Source: Streptomyces typhae
GTDB lineage: Bacteria; Actinomycetota; Actinomycetes; Streptomycetales; Streptomycetaceae
Reading direction: 5' to 3'
DNA length: 64,000 nt
Assembly (NCBI RefSeq): GCF_009755605.1
Contig: NZ_WPNZ01000023.1
Coordinates: forward strand, 97,640-161,639
Translations under genes and position numbers: made by a program
The notes under the pieces: generated by a model
Told to the model about the DNA's origin: nothing
The model's database searches: none
Seen by the model: the letters and a program-made list of their open reading frames with translations, nothing else
Shown: positions 41,023 to 48,782 of the stretch, piece by piece
Position numbering within the stretch: the stretch's first letter is position 1
Layout of the letters: every line of letters starts with the position of its first letter

Positions 41023-41928
41023 ATGACGCATGACCCCCGCCCCGCGCTGCTGTCCGCAGCACTGGACGCCGCCGCCCGCGGCTGGCACGTCTTCCCCCTG
41101 CGCCCCGGCACCAAGCGCCCCGCCCTGCACGGCGAAACCACCTGCCCCCGCACCGGCCCGTGCACGGTCGGGCACCTGAAGTGGGAGCGGCGCGCCACCA
41201 CCGACCCCGTGCTCATCCGCGCCACCTGGACCCACGCGCCGTACAACATCGGAATCGCCACGGGTCCGTCCGGGCTGGTCGTCGTCGACCTCGACATGCC
41301 CAAGGACAACAGCAGTGCGGACACGCCTTGCGGCGTGACGACCTTCACGGCGCTCTGCGAGCGCACCGGCCACGCCGTCCCCGACACCTACCGCACCCGG
41401 ACCGCAAGCGGCGGACGCCACCTGTACTTCACCGCACCGGACGGCATCCGGCTGGCCAACACGGCAGGGACCATCGCGCCGTTGGTGGACACCCGGGCCT
41501 GGGGCGGGTACGTCGTCGCGGCGGGCAGCACCACCCCTACCGGACCCTACGAGCCCGTGGGCGCCCCTGTGGCGGCTCCGCTGCCCTCATGGCTGCTGAG
41601 CATCCTCCGTCCGTCATCCAAAGCCGTACAGGTCCGTTCTGCGGCCGTAGCGGCACAATCCCGCCGATACGCGGACACCGCGCTCGTCTTGGAGGTGCGC
41701 AACGTCGCCGGGGCCCAACAGGGTCGGCGCGACGCGACGTTGTTCCGGGCAGCGCGAGCCCTGGGACGGTTCATCGCGTGGGGCGACCTCCCCCGTCACC
41801 GGGTCGAGCAGGCTCTTCAGGAGGCGGGGGAGGCGGCCGGACTGCCGCCTTCCCAGTGCCGCTCCACCCTGCGCAGCGCCCTGGACTGGTCCATCGCCCA
41901 TAACCAGCAGCGCCGGGACGCGGCATGA
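41023..41928 (+). CDS. Bifunctional primase-polymerase (AEP family)
   Basis: 301 residues from ATG 41023 with GGAGG 9 nt upstream. Prim-Pol features: AARGWHVFPLRPGTKRPALH, the metal motif VVVDLDMPK, TRTASGGRHLYF and TRAWGGYVVAAGS. The C-terminal third is a helical accessory region. These enzymes prime and extend DNA during plasmid or AICE replication. It overlaps the next gene (ATGA), followed by an ATPase of the DUF3631 type, forming a replication module. Confidence 0.92.
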   Translation: MTHDPRPALLSAALDAAARGWHVFPLRPGTKRPALHGETTCPRTGPCTVGHLKWERRATTDPVLIRATWTHAPYNIGIATGPSGLVVVDLDMPKDNSSADTPCGVTTFTALCERTGHAVPDTYRTRTASGGRHLYFTAPDGIRLANTAGTIAPLVDTRAWGGYVVAAGSTTPTGPYEPVGAPVAAPLPSWLLSILRPSSKAVQVRSAAVAAQSRRYADTALVLEVRNVAGAQQGRRDATLFRAARALGRFIAWGDLPRHRVEQALQEAGEAAGLPPSQCRSTLRSALDWSIAHNQQRRDAA

Positions 41929-42278
41929 GCACCCGACCCCGCCCCCTGCTGAAGAGCATCCCCAGCACCACGACCGACCCGCGAGCCGCAGGGCAGGGTG
42001 CGCACCGGGCGGCCGTGGGCGCCCCGAAGGGCGTCGCCGAAGGCGTCCCCACTGCTGTTCGCCCGAACCCGCCCGCAGGAGACGGACGGTACCCCGTGGC
42101 GTGGCTGTGCATCGTCGCCCCGCGCGGCGCCACCCCCACGGCCACCTCGCGGTGCGAGTGCGGCCGGGACCGCAGCGCCGTCGGAATGGTCCGCGTGCTC
42201 GCGCTGATCTCCGAGCACGAAGCGCACCGCGACCTGTGCCCGCTCCGCACCCCCCAGGAAGGAAGGGCCGCCGCATGA
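41925..42278 (+). CDS. Small protein between primase and DUF3631 ATPase
   Basis: 117 residues; ATGA overlaps on both sides. The C-terminal half (VAWLCIVAPRGATPTATSRC, ECGRDRSAVGMVRVLALISE) has three cysteines that may bind zinc with a late HRDLCP. Position suggests a replication accessory protein. Family not recognised. Confidence 0.65.
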   Translation: MSTRPRPLLKSIPSTTTDPRAAGQGAHRAAVGAPKGVAEGVPTAVRPNPPAGDGRYPVAWLCIVAPRGATPTATSRCECGRDRSAVGMVRVLALISEHEAHRDLCPLRTPQEGRAAA

Positions 42279-43420
42279 TCGCCCCCATCGACGGTGCCGC
42301 ACTGCTGGACGAGGTGGAGGCCTTCCACCGCCGCTTCAACGTCTTCCCCACCGAAGCCGCGTTCGTGGCCGTGGCCTTGTGGGACGCGCACGCCCACCTG
42401 CTCGACTGTTTCGACTCCACCCCGCGCGTCGCGTTCCTGTCCCCGGAGCCGGGTTCGGGCAAGACCCGGGCTCTGGAGATCGTGGAAACGCTCGTGCCGC
42501 AACCCATGACCGCCGTCAACGCGTCCGCCGCCGCCCTGTTCCGGTCCGTGTCCGCGGGCGCCGGGAAGCCGACGATCCTGTTCGACGAGATCGATACGGT
42601 CTTCGGGCCGAAAGCGGGGGACAACGAGGAACTGCGCGGGTTCCTCAACGCCGGACACCGCCGTACCGGGGTCACCTACCGGTGCATCGGTGACGGCGGC
42701 AACCAGACCGTGCAGGCCTTCCCCTCGTACTGCGCGGTCGCGGTCGCCGGACTCGGCTCGCTGCCCGACACGATCCTGACCCGCTCCGTCATCATCCGCA
42801 TGCGCCGCAGGGCCAGGAACGAGAAGGTCGAGCCCTTCCGGGCCCGCACCCATGAGGCGCAAGGGCACAAGTTGCGCGACCGGCTTGCGGCATGGGCCGA
42901 GCAGGTCCGCGGATCGGTCATGGACGCCTGGCCGACGATGCCGGAAGGGGTCAGCGATCGTCCCGCGGACGTGTGGGAGCCCCTGCTCGCCATCGCGGAT
43001 GCCGCCGGTGGCGCGTGGCCGGAGCGGGCCCGCGCAGCCTGCCTGACCCTGGTCAAAGCCTCGCAGGCCAACGACAGAGGCAGCGTGGGAGTCCGGCTGC
43101 TGACCGATCTGCGCGATCACGTCATGGTCGGTATCGACCGCCTGCCCACCGTCGCCATCCTGGACAGGCTCAACGCCCTGGACGACGCCCCGTGGGCCGA
43201 CCTGCACGGCAAGCCGCTCGACAACCGGCGCCTGTCCAAGATGCTCGCCGAGTACGTGACGAGCGAGAACGAGCCGATCGCTTCCCGCAACATCAAGACC
43301 GCCGGAAGCGTCCTGAAGGGCTACTACGCCGCAGACCTGCACGACGCATGGCAGCGCTACTGCCCCCCGCCCCCGGAAAGTCCGCTACCTCCGCTACCGG
43401 GCACCGAAAACCTGGCCTGA
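42275..43420 (+). CDS. DUF3631-domain replication ATPase
   Basis: 381 residues. Walker A SPEPGSGKT (56-64), Walker B ILFDEID (101-107), sensor region (SYCAVAVAGLGSLPDTILTR, VIIRMRRR with the Arg finger area), and a C-terminal DUF3631 helical region (LLTDLRDHVMVGIDRLPTVA). In AICEs lacking a RepSA-type initiator this ATPase with the primase-polymerase is taken to drive replication. Its 3' end carries the first two GCTACC repeats of an iteron-like cluster. Confidence 0.88.
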   Translation: MIAPIDGAALLDEVEAFHRRFNVFPTEAAFVAVALWDAHAHLLDCFDSTPRVAFLSPEPGSGKTRALEIVETLVPQPMTAVNASAAALFRSVSAGAGKPTILFDEIDTVFGPKAGDNEELRGFLNAGHRRTGVTYRCIGDGGNQTVQAFPSYCAVAVAGLGSLPDTILTRSVIIRMRRRARNEKVEPFRARTHEAQGHKLRDRLAAWAEQVRGSVMDAWPTMPEGVSDRPADVWEPLLAIADAAGGAWPERARAACLTLVKASQANDRGSVGVRLLTDLRDHVMVGIDRLPTVAILDRLNALDDAPWADLHGKPLDNRRLSKMLAEYVTSENEPIASRNIKTAGSVLKGYYAADLHDAWQRYCPPPPESPLPPLPGTENLA

Positions 43421-43545
43421 CCAGCAACAAAACGGTAGCGGCAGGCCCTGGGCTTGCCGCTACCCCATCCGCTACCGCTACCCCGTCCCGCTACCCCGAA
43501 CAGGCCCCTGACCTGCACGGTAGCGGTGGTAGCGGAAGTAGCGGC
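43384..43545 (+). other. Iteron-like GCTACC/GGTAGC cluster, candidate replication origin
   Basis: At least six GCTACC (43384, 43393, 43459, 43471, 43477, 43490) and three to four GGTAGC/AGTAGC (43434, 43519, 43528, 43537) within 160 bp, spanning the end of the DUF3631 gene and the gap before xis. Dense inverted hexamers next to replication genes fit an origin. Confidence 0.5.
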
Positions 43546-43588
43546 CCTCAGAGGGAACCCCGCCGGACTGCCGCACAGGAGAGCCCAC

Positions 43589-43822
43589 ATGAGCCTCGCC
43601 AGCGTGGACACCACCCGACTTCCCCAGGCCACCCACCCCGACCCCGTACTCCTGACCGTCAAAGAAGCTGCCCGCTGTCTCCGCATCGGCCGCACCACCT
43701 GCTTCGCCCTCATCCGCGCCGGAGAACTGGAGTCCCTGATGGTCGGGGGACTCCGGCGCGTCCCCGCCGACGCTCCGGCCGCCTACCTCGCCCGCCGCCG
43801 CGCCGAGCGACAGGCTGCCTGA
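43589..43822 (+). CDS. xis: Excisionase (Xis), MerR-type helix-turn-helix
   Basis: 77 residues from ATG 43589 with AGGAG upstream. LTVKEAARCLRIGRTTCFAL plus IRAGELESLMVGGLRRVPAD is the winged helix of AICE excisionases, which bend DNA at att sites to direct excision. It lies directly before the integrase, the standard order. Confidence 0.9.
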   Translation: MSLASVDTTRLPQATHPDPVLLTVKEAARCLRIGRTTCFALIRAGELESLMVGGLRRVPADAPAAYLARRRAERQAA

Positions 43823-43903
43823 CCCGTGCCCCGCCGGAGCGCTGCCGCACCGCGAGCAGCGCTCCGGCCCTCTTCGCTGACCTCTACCTCAAGGAGTCCG
43901 CCA

Positions 43904-45139
43904 GTGGCGGAAGACAAGAAGCGCACCCGGCAGCCCAACGGCCGCAGTTCCATCTACCAGGGCAGCGACGGCAAATGGCATGGTCGCGTGACGGTTGGCA
44001 TCCGCGACGATGGCACGCCGGACCGCCGCCACGTCGAACGCAAGACCCGCGCGGAGGTGACCGCCGCCGTCCGAGAGCTGGAACGGCAGCGCGACGCCAA
44101 GACGATCCGGAAGGCGGGGCGCCCGTGGACCGTCAAGACGTGGTTGACGCACTGGGTCGAGAACATCGCACCACTCGCCGTGAACGAGAACACGATGGTC
44201 GGGTACGGCGTTGCCGTGCGAAAGCACTTGATCCCCGCCCTCGGTGCTCACCGACTGGACAAGCTCAAGCCGGAGTACATCGAGAACTTCTACGGGCGCA
44301 TGGTCGCCGACGGTCGTAAGGCGGGGACCATCCACCAGATTCACCGCACCTTCCGTACCGCTCTGAACGAAGCGGTACGGCGCGGTCACCTCGGCCGCAA
44401 CCCTGTCCAACTCGCCAAAGCCCCCCGGGTCAGTGAGGAGGAGGTGGAGCCCTACACCGTCGAAGAGGTGCAACGCCTGTTGCGCGCGGCTAACGAGCGT
44501 CGGAACGCGGCACGATGGGCTGTCGCGCTCGCCCTCGGACTTCGGCAGGGCGAGGCACTTGGCCTGAAGTGGTCGGACGTGGACCTTGAACGGGGCGTTC
44601 TGATGGTCCGGCGCAGTCGACGTCGTCCGCGTTACGCCCACGGGTGCGGGGATAGGTGTGGCAAGAAAGCCGGGTACTGCCCGCAGCGTCAACGGACGAA
44701 CCCGGAGACGGCTGACACGAAGTCTCGGGCTGGACGGCGAGCCGTCGGGCTGCCGGCCCAGCTCGTAGACCTGTTGCGTGCCCACCAGGTCAGGCAGCGG
44801 ACCGAACGAGCGGCTGCTAGCGGCGACTGGACGGAAGAAGGATGGCTCTTTGCGACGCCGACCGGCCGGGGAACGTCACCCCGGACGGATTACGACGAGT
44901 GGAAGGAACTGCTCAAGGCTGCCACGGTGCGCGACGGCCGCTTGCACGACGCACGGCACACGGCTGCCACGGTTCTCCTGATTCTCGGCGTCTCGGAACG
45001 CGCTGTCATGGGGCTCATGGGCTGGTCTACTACCGCAATGGCCGCTCGCTACCAGCACATGGTCGCTTCAGTCCGCAGCGATGTTGCTCGGCAAGTCGAC
45101 GGAATCATCTGGTCAGCAGGCGGGAGAGAAGGAAACTGA
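43904..45139 (+). CDS. int: Tyrosine site-specific integrase
   Basis: 411 residues from GTG 43904 with AAGGAG at 7 nt. An arm-binding N-terminus (GRSSIYQGSDGKWHGRVTVG) and core-binding SAM-like domain precede the catalytic domain, with R214, K273, H348, R351, W374 and Y383 all present (LGLRQGEALGLKW, LHDARHTAA, MAARYQHM). A Cys-rich insertion (CGDRCGKKAGYC) at about 248-259 may bind zinc. It recombines attP with the 3' end of tRNA-Ser(CGA). Confidence 0.95.
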   Translation: MAEDKKRTRQPNGRSSIYQGSDGKWHGRVTVGIRDDGTPDRRHVERKTRAEVTAAVRELERQRDAKTIRKAGRPWTVKTWLTHWVENIAPLAVNENTMVGYGVAVRKHLIPALGAHRLDKLKPEYIENFYGRMVADGRKAGTIHQIHRTFRTALNEAVRRGHLGRNPVQLAKAPRVSEEEVEPYTVEEVQRLLRAANERRNAARWAVALALGLRQGEALGLKWSDVDLERGVLMVRRSRRRPRYAHGCGDRCGKKAGYCPQRQRTNPETADTKSRAGRRAVGLPAQLVDLLRAHQVRQRTERAAASGDWTEEGWLFATPTGRGTSPRTDYDEWKELLKAATVRDGRLHDARHTAATVLLILGVSERAVMGLMGWSTTAMAARYQHMVASVRSDVARQVDGIIWSAGGREGN

Positions 45140-45547
45140 CACTGCTGAGTTACCCCTTGAGGGGCTACGGCTCGGCACTGGACAAGCGTGAATCGTTTCA
45201 CGCTTAGCTATAAATGCAGGTCAGAGTGGTGCCGTGTCCTGATATGAGGGTGTGGAGACACAGACAGGAACGCAACTTTGTCGCTCCTTCGCCCCGCGCG
45301 TGCGGGGATGGACCGCTACTCTGACGGTGCAAACTTAGGTACCTACTAAGAGACTGGCCCGGCATGGACCCGCCACCAAGCCGGTACCTCGGACTCAGAC
45401 GCAGTTCCCCAAGGCCGGAGGCCGCAGCGCCGTTAAGCGTGCGGCCTCCTCCGACGCGTCGTTCCAGGGCGCGTCGACCTGCCTCACGGCAGGGCTGGAC
45501 TGCTTACGCAGTCCTCTCGGGAAGGAGGGCCTGAGTTGAGGTTGCGA
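45140..45547. other. 408-bp region after int with dyads, no gene
   Basis: Lower G+C than its surroundings. AAGCGTGAA/TTCACGCTT dyad at 45184-45205; a solitary hairpin at 45289-45315 resembling a type I-E CRISPR repeat (CCCCGCGCGTGCGGGGATGG); a GGAGGCCGCA/TGCGGCCTCC hairpin at 45417-45449 likely terminating int. A 56-codon frame at 45364 is unsupported. Confidence 0.5.
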
Positions 45548-45703
45548 TCACTCACTCTCGTTCCACCAGTCGCGCCAAGTGCGCCACAGGTTGAGCGCGA
45601 ATGAGCCCGCAGCCCAGCTTGGGCCCTTCTTTCGTACCTCCTTCTCGTCCTCGGTCGCCCGAGTCGGTTCGGAGGGGGGCTGTCCGTCTTTCCTGCCTTC
45701 CAT
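45548..45703 (-). CDS. 51-residue Trp-rich small protein
   Basis: ATG 45703 with a near-perfect GGAGGTGA 4-6 nt upstream. Charged N-terminus (EDEKEVRKKGPSWAAGS), then a Trp-rich amphipathic tail (LNLWRTWRDWWNES). It lies between int and attR on the opposite strand. No known family. It could be an entry-exclusion or control peptide, but that is a guess. Confidence 0.55.
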   Translation of the reverse strand: MEGRKDGQPPSEPTRATEDEKEVRKKGPSWAAGSFALNLWRTWRDWWNESE

Positions 45704-45885
45704 CGATCACCTCCAGATCGGAGCCCGTCCGTGACGGGCACGGGACGGATCTGGGGGACTGACGGAACGGCGCACGGCCATCCCGAAGTGAAGCCTATGG
45801 GGCCCCGGATCGAGTGTGGGCCGCTTCGCTGAAACACGGCCGGACGGTGCCCAAGGTGAGGGAAGCAGGCCCCAAAAAGCGCTAC

Positions 45886-45904
45886 TGAGACGGGAACTGA
45901 GACG
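45886..45904 (+). repeat. Right arm-type site: TGAGACG pair
   Basis: TGAGACG-GGAAC-TGAGACG, 48 bp inside attR; same orientation and layout as 31462-31480. Confidence 0.6.
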
Positions 45905-45909
45905 AAAGC

Positions 45910-45948
45910 AGAAGGGGCGCCCGGTTCATCGAACCGGGCGCCCCTTCT
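45910..45948 (-). terminator. tRNA-Ser(CGA) terminator supplied by the AICE
   Basis: Perfect 18-bp arms with a 3-nt loop immediately downstream of the tRNA 3' end on the minus strand. Confidence 0.85.
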
Positions 45949-45951
45949 ACC

Positions 45952-46007
45952 AGCGGTAGCGGAGGGATTTGAACCCTCGGTGACTTGCGCCACACTCGCT
46001 TTCGAGG
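45952..46007 (-). repeat. attR within tRNA-Ser(CGA)
   Basis: Copy of the 56-bp repeat at 31300-31355; here it continues into the intact tRNA 5' half. Confidence 0.95.
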
Positions 46008-46038
46008 CGAGCTCCTTCGGCCGCTCGGACACGCTACC
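45954..46038 (-). tRNA. tRNA-Ser(CGA)
   Basis: 85 nt: acceptor GGTAGCG/CGCTACC, anticodon CGA in CCTCGAAAGC, long variable arm, GGTTCAAATCC T-loop. Integration target of the AICE. Confidence 0.95.
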
Positions 46039-46086
46039 GAGAGAGATCCTAGCCCAAGGTGGGCCCCGGTCCGAAATCGGTTGTGG

Positions 46087-46584
46087 CTACCCCTGCCCCC
46101 GGGGGGTGCCGCGGTCCCGGAAGAAGGCCGTGAGGAGCCGTCCGCAGTCCTCGGCGAGGACGCCCTCGACGACTTCCGGGCGGTGGTTGAGGCGCCGGTC
46201 GCGCAGCAGGTCCCACTGCGAGCCCGCGGCGCCCGCCTTGGCGTCGCGGGCACCGTAGACCACCCGGTCCACCCGGGACTGCTGGAGCGCCCCCGCGCAC
46301 ATCGCGCACGGTTCGAGGGTGACGACGAGCGTGCAGCCCGGCAGCCGCCAGCTGCCGAGCTTCGCCGCGGCCCGGCGCAGCGCCAGGACCTCCGCGTGCG
46401 CGGTGGGGTCGCCGACGGCCTCGCGCTCGTTGTGCCCGGTGGCGAGCACGGTCTCGCCGTCCGCGGACAGCACGACGGCACCGACGGGCACGTCGCCGCC
46501 CCGGACGGCCCGCACGGCCTCGTCCAGGGCCACCCGCATCGGCGCCCGCCAGCGCTCTCGTACCGGATCTGGGAGTTGTGTCAC
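46087..46584 (-). CDS. tadA: tRNA-adenosine deaminase TadA
   Basis: 165 residues, GTG start. Zinc site H63-A-E65 (TAHAEVLALRR) and PC93xxC96 (LEPCAMCAGAL) of the CDA-fold deaminases, with PVGAVVL and the C-terminal FFRDRG typical of TadA. It makes inosine at the wobble position of tRNA-Arg(ACG), a tRNA present at 5112-5184. The ATG for residue 16 is an alternative start. It runs with the following associated-protein gene (9-bp gap). Confidence 0.92.
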   Translation of the reverse strand: MTQLPDPVRERWRAPMRVALDEAVRAVRGGDVPVGAVVLSADGETVLATGHNEREAVGDPTAHAEVLALRRAAAKLGSWRLPGCTLVVTLEPCAMCAGALQQSRVDRVVYGARDAKAGAAGSQWDLLRDRRLNHRPEVVEGVLAEDCGRLLTAFFRDRGTPRGQG

Positions 46585-46593
46585 ACGGCGAAC

Positions 46594-47148
46594 CTAACGG
46601 ACGGTTTCGAGGACCTCCGCGGCTCCGAGGATGTCGGCGATCTCGTTGAGCGCGTCACCGCTCACCAGGCCGAGCAGGTCCTTCTCCGGCACGCCCAGGT
46701 CGCTGAGGATCTCCGTGTCGCCGAGAGCCCCGGCGGGCACGGCGTCGCCGCCGGCGTCCGCCCCGTCCGGTTCGGCTTCGCCGGCCTCGGACTCGCCGTC
46801 CTCCGTGCCGTCGAGGTCGAGGGCGTCCAGGTCGTCCGCCCCGTCGTCCGGGTCGCGGCCGAGCATTTCGTCGGTGAGCAGGATCTCGCCGTAGGCGCTG
46901 CGGGAAGCGGCCGCCCCGTTCGAGACGAAGATGCGCGGGTCCTCCTCGCCGTCGATGCGCACGACGCCGAACCAGGCGTCCTCCTGCTCGATGAAGACGA
47001 GCACTGTGTCGTCGTAGTTCTCGCTGATCTCGGCGGCGGCCTCGCGGGCCAGGTCGGTCAGATCCGACAGGGTCTCCACATTGTCGAGCTCCGTGTCGCT
47101 CGCTTCCCACCCGTCTTCGGTGCGCGCGAGCAGTGCGGCGAAGTACAC
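46594..47148 (-). CDS. TadA-associated acidic protein
   Basis: 184 residues from GTG 47148 with GGGAG at 7 nt; longer in-frame starts are less likely. VYFAALLARTEDGWEASDTE and LFIEQEDAWFGVVRIDGEED-type segments match the protein found directly upstream of tadA across Streptomyces. The middle is strongly acidic (DDGADDLDALDLDGTEDGES). Biochemical role unknown; cotranscribed with tadA. Confidence 0.82.
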   Translation of the reverse strand: MYFAALLARTEDGWEASDTELDNVETLSDLTDLAREAAAEISENYDDTVLVFIEQEDAWFGVVRIDGEEDPRIFVSNGAAASRSAYGEILLTDEMLGRDPDDGADDLDALDLDGTEDGESEAGEAEPDGADAGGDAVPAGALGDTEILSDLGVPEKDLLGLVSGDALNEIADILGAAEVLETVR

Positions 47149-47340
47149 CGTGACTCTCCCACTGTTCATAGGCGCCGGTTGGGGATCCCCCCGGCGGACG
47201 TAGGGGGCGGGAGTGCTGTTCCAAGCCCCGCCCACTCGGAATCGTGGCAGAAACAACGGCTTCAGGAGAGGTCTTCCGGCCGCTGTGTTCGCGTCGCGTC
47301 TCGAATCGCGGGCCGCGGGCCGTGCCGCGGGCCCCCGCGG

Positions 47341-47607
47341 CTACCAGCGGAACGTACGCATACGCATCGCCTGTCGCAGTCTGGCCGCCCTCGCGCGGCG
47401 CGGTGTCACACGGGCCCGCAGCTCGCGGGCCTCGTTGAGCTCGTACAGGAACTGGGCACGTCGCCTGCGGCGCTCGGCGTCGGTCTCGCGTGCGTCCCGT
47501 GCGTCGCGCGCGTCCCGCGTGTCCCGTGCGTCTCGCGCGTTCTGCGCGTCCCGTGCGTCCCGTGCGTTCCGCGCATCCCGTGCGTTCCGTGCGTCCCGGT
47601 CGGGCAT
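47341..47607 (-). CDS. Small basic protein with DAR/NAR repeats
   Basis: 88 residues from ATG 47607. The N-terminus is a DARNARDAR-type repeat encoded by 9-bp units (47475-47600). The C-terminal 45 residues (RRRRRAQFLYELNEARELRA, TPRRARAARLRQAMRMRTFR) look like a conserved nucleic-acid-binding type of actinobacterial small protein. Divergent from upp. Weak ribosome-binding site. Confidence 0.6.
   Translation of the reverse strand: MPDRDARNARDARNARDARDAQNARDARDTRDARDARDARETDAERRRRRAQFLYELNEARELRARVTPRRARAARLRQAMRMRTFRW
47475..47600 (-). repeat. 9-bp tandem repeat (CGTGCGTCC type)
   Basis: About 13 units encode Asp-Ala-Arg / Asn-Ala-Arg triplets at the start of the small basic protein. Confidence 0.85.
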
Positions 47608-47753
47608 CGGCCACACCACCCCAGTTCGTATCTCCACCTTCCCTCCGGGGCGCCTGTTGATGCCAGTGGGGTGGCGGGAGCACGGTGAGGTCCGGTACGG
47701 GGCCGGGTGCGGGGCTGGGTCGAGGGGGCGCTTCGCCCGGTTACTGTTGAACA

Positions 47754-48389
47754 ATGCGGATCCACGTCGTCGACCACCCGCTGGTGGCGCACAAACTCAC
47801 CACACTGCGCGACAAGCGCACCGACTCCCCGACCTTCCGGCGCCTCGCCGACGAGCTGGTCACCCTGCTCGCGTACGAGGCCACCCGGGACGTGCGCACC
47901 GAGCAGGTCGACATCGACACGCCGGTGACGACGACGACCGGCGTCAAGCTGTCCCACCCGCGGCCGCTGGTCGTGCCGATCCTGCGCGCCGGGCTCGGCA
48001 TGCTCGACGGCATGGTCCGGCTCCTGCCGACCGCGGAGGTCGGCTTCCTCGGCATGATCCGCAACGAGGAGACGTTGCAGGCGTCCACCTACGCGACCCG
48101 GATGCCCGAGGACCTCTCCGGCCGCCAGGTGTACGTCCTCGACCCCATGCTCGCCACCGGCGGCACGCTGGTCGCGGCGATCCAGGAGCTCATCAAGCGC
48201 GGCGCGGACGACGTGACCGCCGTGGTGCTGCTCGCCGCCCCGGAGGGCGTCGAGATCATGGAGCGGGAACTCGCGGGGACACCCGTCACCGTCGTGACGG
48301 CCGCCGTGGACGAGCGCCTGAACGAGAGCGGATACATCGTGCCGGGGCTCGGTGACGCGGGGGACCGGATGTACGGGACCGCCGAGTAG
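47754..48389 (+). CDS. upp: Uracil phosphoribosyltransferase
   Basis: 211 residues, usual length. MRIHVVDHPLVAHKLTTLRD start, PLVVPILRAGLGM, and the PRPP-binding motif VLDPMLATGGT, ending SGYIVPGLGDAGDRMYGT. It makes UMP from uracil and PRPP in pyrimidine salvage. Single gene, divergent from the basic repeat protein, in the usual Streptomyces neighbourhood of tadA. Confidence 0.97.
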   Translation: MRIHVVDHPLVAHKLTTLRDKRTDSPTFRRLADELVTLLAYEATRDVRTEQVDIDTPVTTTTGVKLSHPRPLVVPILRAGLGMLDGMVRLLPTAEVGFLGMIRNEETLQASTYATRMPEDLSGRQVYVLDPMLATGGTLVAAIQELIKRGADDVTAVVLLAAPEGVEIMERELAGTPVTVVTAAVDERLNESGYIVPGLGDAGDRMYGTAE

Positions 48390-48735
48390 GCGCGCAGCAG
48401 GCTGCGTACGCCGCGATTGCGTGCGCCGAGGCTGCGTGCGTCGAAGCCGCGTATGCCGAGACCGCGTGCGCCGAGGTCGCGCACGCCGCGGCTGCGACGC
48501 CTTGAGCCGCGTGCGTCGGAGTCGCGTATGCCGCGGCGCCTCAAGCCGCGTGCGCCGAAGTTGCGTACGCCGCGACCGCGGCGGCCGAAGGCGCCTGCGC
48601 CCGCGCTGCGGCGGCCGACACCTCGTACGTCGACACCTCGTACGTCGACACCTCGTACGTCGATGTCTCGGACGTCGATGTCTCGGACGTCGAGGTCGCG
48701 TGCCCGAGGTCGCGGCGGTCGACGCCGTCTGAGTC
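48390..48735. repeat. 12-15-bp degenerate tandem repeats after upp
   Basis: GCGTGCGCCGAGG-type units from 48395 to 48600, then three perfect copies of ACACCTCGTACGTCG and two ATGTCTCGGACGTCG at about 48625-48700. Fills a 393-bp gap; no supported gene. Confidence 0.85.
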
Positions 48736-48782
48736 GGGGCTCGGGTCGTGCGGGCGGAGTTCGTGTTCCGCTGTGCGCGTGT

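Larger units (their letters stand above)
31300..46007. mobile_element. AICE-type integrative conjugative element in tRNA-Ser(CGA)
   Basis: 14.7 kb between 56-bp perfect direct repeats (31300-31355 and 45952-46007) that cover the 3' half of tRNA-Ser(CGA) from the anticodon loop. The complete tRNA is on the right, its 3' part supplied by the element. Cargo in order: P-loop kinase, GntR regulator, KilB-like, DUF6284, PycTM-like, Spd-like, cytosine methylase, zincin, TraB-type translocase, SpdD-like, PP2C, primase-polymerase, small protein, DUF3631 ATPase, xis, int. All essential AICE modules (integration, transfer, replication, regulation) are present, so it may still be mobile. Confidence 0.95.

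Noticed and set aside
45285..45315. CRISPR array
   Set aside because: Only one repeat-like unit, no second copy at the expected spacing, no cas genes.
45484..46032. 182-codon minus-strand ORF starting SERPKELASKASVAQVTEGS
   Set aside because: It is the tRNA-Ser(CGA) read as protein; the remainder has no ribosome-binding site and crosses the real 51-residue gene.
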